Of a DNA stretch of 5,550 nucleotides, positions 3,626-5,550 are shown one piece after another. The stretch spans positions 1 through 5,550 of the forward strand of contig NZ_CAJUBK010000098.1 of NCBI RefSeq assembly GCF_910584465.1, read 5' to 3'. Every line of letters starts with the position of its first letter. The first letter of the stretch is position 1. This DNA comes from an uncultured Oscillibacter sp. (lineage in GTDB: Bacteria > Bacillota > Clostridia > Oscillospirales > Oscillospiraceae). The notes below the pieces were generated by a model, which was not told the origin of the DNA, did not search any database, and worked only from the letters and a program-made list of their open reading frames with translations. The translations under genes were made by a program, and so were the position numbers.

Positions 3626-5550
3626 TCAGCACAGCTTCGCTCCGGCGGGGATGGCGTCGTCCACCATGATGAGGTGCAGGGCCTCCTCGCCCTTCTCCTT
3701 GTGGACGGCGGAGATCAGCATGCCGTTGCTCTCGTGGCCCATCATCTTCCGGGGCGGCAGGTTCACGATGGCGACCAGCGTCTTGCCCACCAGGTCCTCC
3801 GGCTCATACCACTTGTGGACGCCGGAGAGGATCTGCCGGTCCACGCCGGTGCCGTCGTCCAGGAGGAACTTCAGAAGCTTCTCGCTCTTTTTCACCGCCT
3901 CGCAGGCTTTCACCTTCACGACGCGGAAGTCGCTCCTGCAGAAGGTGTCGAAGTCCACCTTCTCCTCCAGCTGGGGCTCCAGCTCCACGCCGGGATCGGT
4001 CTGCTTGGCGGCCTGTACGGCGGCCTCCAGCGCCTCCAGGGCCTTGTCCATGTCCACCCGGGGGAACAGGTTCTCGCCCTTGGCGACGGCGGCGGTCTCG
4101 GACAGGGAGCCCCATGCGGCGGCGGACTCCCAGGTCTGGCAGGAGGCGTCCGCGCCGATCTGGGCGAAGAGCTTGTCCATGCTCTCGGGCATGAAGGGGG
4201 TCAGCAGGATGCCGCAGATCCGTGCGGACTCCAGCAGGTCGTAGAGGACGTGGGCAAGGCGGGGGCCATTGGCCTCCATGTCCTTCGCCAGGGTCCAGGG
4301 GGCGTTCTCGTCGATATACTTGTTGGCCCGCTGGATGACCTTGAAGATCTCGGCCAGGGCGTTGTGGGGGGCGAAGGCGTCCATGGCGGCGGCGTAGTGC
4401 CCCCGGAGGCCCGCGGCCAGGGACTCCAGCTCCGCGTCGAAGGGGACGGGCTCCGCCCAGGAGCGGCAGCCGGCGGGGAGCCTGCCGCCGAAGTATTTGC
4501 CCACCATGGCGGTGGTGCGGGAGACCAGGTTGCCCAGGTCGTTGGCCAGGTCCGTGTTGATGGTCTGGATCAAGAGCTCGTTGGAGAAGTTGCCGTCGGA
4601 TCCGAAGGGGAAGGTCCGCATGAGGAAGAACCGCAGGGCGTCCACGCCGAACTGCTCGGCGAGGATGTAGGGGTCGACGACGTTGCCCTTGGACTTGGAC
4701 ATCTTGCCGCCGTCCAGCAGCAGCCAGCCGTGGCCGAAGCACTTCTTGGGCACCGGCTCGCCCAGGCTCATGAGCATGGCGGGCCAGATGATGGAGTGGA
4801 AGCGGACGATCTCCTTGCCCACGATGTTCACGCCGGGCCACCAGCCCTTGTCGTAATCCTCGTAGCGGCTGTTGCAGTAGCCCAGGGCGGTGATATAGTT
4901 GGAGAGGGCGTCCACCCAGACATAGACCACATGGCCGGGGTCGAAGTCCACGGGCACGCCCCAGGAGAAGCTGGTCCGGGAGACGCACAGATCCTCCAGG
5001 CCGGGGTCGATGAAGTTGCGGACCATCTCGTGGACGCGGGAGCGGGGCTCCAGGAAGTCGGTGTCCTCCAGCAGGTGGCGGATCTTGTCGGCGTACTTGC
5101 TCAGGCGGAAGAAGTAGGCTTCCTCCTCCGCGTCCTGGACCTCCCGGCCGCAGTCGGGGCACTTGCCGTCGACGAGCTGGTTCTCGGTCCAGAAGGACTC
5201 GCAGGGCTTGCAGTACTTGCCCTTATAGGTGCCCTTATAGATGTCGCCGTTGTCGTGCAGCTTCTTGAAGATCTTCTGCACGGACTCGACGTGGTAATCG
5301 TCGGTGGTGCGGATGAAGCGGTCGTTGGAGATGTTCATCAGCTTCCACAGGTCCTTGATGCCCCGGGGGCCCTCGACGATGCGGTCCACGAACTCCTGGG
5401 GGGTGACCCCGGCGGCTTCGGCGATGTCGCCGATCTTCTGGCCGTGCTCGTCGGTGCCGGTGAGGAACATGACGTCCTCGCCGATCAGGCGGTGATAGCG
5501 GGCCAGGGTGTCGGTGGCCACGGTGCAGTAGGTGTGGCCGATGTGGAGCT
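3626..5550 (-). CDS. metG: Methionyl-tRNA synthetase, 5' end cut by the window
   Basis: A class I aminoacyl-tRNA synthetase that charges tRNA(Met) with methionine in the cytoplasm. 640 residues are visible; only the extreme N-terminus lies beyond the right edge. Numbering from the first full codon in the window: HIGH at 2-5 (ATP binding), TGTDEHGQKI at about 30-39, a zinc-knuckle insert with Cys113, Cys116, Cys130 and Cys133, VWVDALSNYI at about 210-219, and KMSKS at 282-286. An anticodon-binding helical domain (about 320-470) follows, containing NDLGNLVSR. After a Glu/Gln-rich linker (about 500-530) comes a C-terminal Trbp111-like tRNA-binding domain (about 531-640: FRVVKVKACEAVKKSEKLL, QILSGVHKWY, PRKMMGHESNGMLIS). 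This is the usual layout of Firmicute MetG. The reading frame is open up to the edge, so a GTG at 5521, which would exclude HIGH, is not the start. No frameshift or lost key residue is seen. Any T-box leader would be outside the window. Confidence 0.98.
   Translation of the reverse strand, partial: LHIGHTYCTVATDTLARYHRLIGEDVMFLTGTDEHGQKIGDIAEAAGVTPQEFVDRIVEGPRGIKDLWKLMNISNDRFIRTTDDYHVESVQKIFKKLHDNGDIYKGTYKGKYCKPCESFWTENQLVDGKCPDCGREVQDAEEEAYFFRLSKYADKIRHLLEDTDFLEPRSRVHEMVRNFIDPGLEDLCVSRTSFSWGVPVDFDPGHVVYVWVDALSNYITALGYCNSRYEDYDKGWWPGVNIVGKEIVRFHSIIWPAMLMSLGEPVPKKCFGHGWLLLDGGKMSKSKGNVVDPYILAEQFGVDALRFFLMRTFPFGSDGNFSNELLIQTINTDLANDLGNLVSRTTAMVGKYFGGRLPAGCRSWAEPVPFDAELESLAAGLRGHYAAAMDAFAPHNALAEIFKVIQRANKYIDENAPWTLAKDMEANGPRLAHVLYDLLESARICGILLTPFMPESMDKLFAQIGADASCQTWESAAAWGSLSETAAVAKGENLFPRVDMDKALEALEAAVQAAKQTDPGVELEPQLEEKVDFDTFCRSDFRVVKVKACEAVKKSEKLLKFLLDDGTGVDRQILSGVHKWYEPEDLVGKTLVAIVNLPPRKMMGHESNGMLISAVHKEKGEEALHLIMVDDAIPAGAKLC

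Noticed and set aside
2253..4244. Plus-strand open frame of 663 codons crossing the lipoprotein, rubrerythrin and metG genes
   Set aside because: It runs through three recognised genes in another frame; the product is Gly/Arg-rich and then changes character with the gene beneath it. It is an artefact of GC content.
3804..5162. Minus-strand open frame of 452 codons inside metG in another frame
   Set aside because: Arg/Pro/Gly-rich product without any recognisable fold, fully inside the metG coding frame; typical third-position GC shadow.
1..5550. CRISPR array, transposon ends, tRNA or rRNA genes, phage attachment sites
   Set aside because: Looked for on both strands. The only repeats are the local hairpins and one short direct repeat described above; no regularly spaced repeats, transposase or tRNA-like cloverleaf was seen.

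Overview
The window looks like a chromosomal piece of a high-GC, anaerobic, Gram-positive gut-type Firmicute. The gene content fits Clostridia, most likely the Oscillospiraceae (the Flavonifractor/Intestinimonas/Oscillibacter area). This placement is inference from protein style: a sigma factor with a DUF4179 anti-sigma-like partner, a rubrerythrin of clostridial type, a Firmicute-type lipoprotein, and strong AGGAGG ribosome binding sites. No sequence search was possible.

Layout from left to right. (1) 1-147 is non-coding and holds three long, nearly adjacent hairpins, plus a small one at the edge. They lie just beyond the end of the first gene. (2) 148-1684, minus strand, is a two-gene signalling unit: an ECF-type sigma factor followed, with a 17-base overlap, by a membrane-anchored DUF4179 protein that probably acts as its anti-sigma partner. 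An ECF-like promoter sits about 30-60 bases before the sigma gene, so the unit is probably autoregulated. (3) 1822-2208, minus strand, is a single gene for an Imm22-like immunity protein. It has a clear housekeeping promoter (2319-2347) and a clear intrinsic terminator (1765-1804), but no toxin partner is visible. (4) 2392-2949, plus strand, is a short lipoprotein resembling a phosphonate-type substrate-binding protein that seems to lack its second lobe. (5) 2946-3557, minus strand, is rubrerythrin, an oxidative stress enzyme of anaerobes. Its stop codon overlaps that of the lipoprotein gene, and its ribosome binding site is buried in a perfect 15-bp hairpin. (6) 3626-5550, minus strand, is methionyl-tRNA synthetase (metG). 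Its first residues lie beyond the right edge, although the HIGH motif is still inside the window.

The best signals outside the genes are the hairpin over the rubrerythrin start, the convergent stop-codon overlap with outward-placed terminator-like hairpins, the back-to-back terminator and promoter at 2319-2373, and the hairpin array at 38-137. I see no mobile element, CRISPR array, tRNA or rRNA. No gene-free stretch exceeds 300 bases. No complete undescribed system is evident: most genes are ordinary, and the unusual points are the lipoprotein with a missing lobe, the orphan immunity gene and the regulatory architecture.
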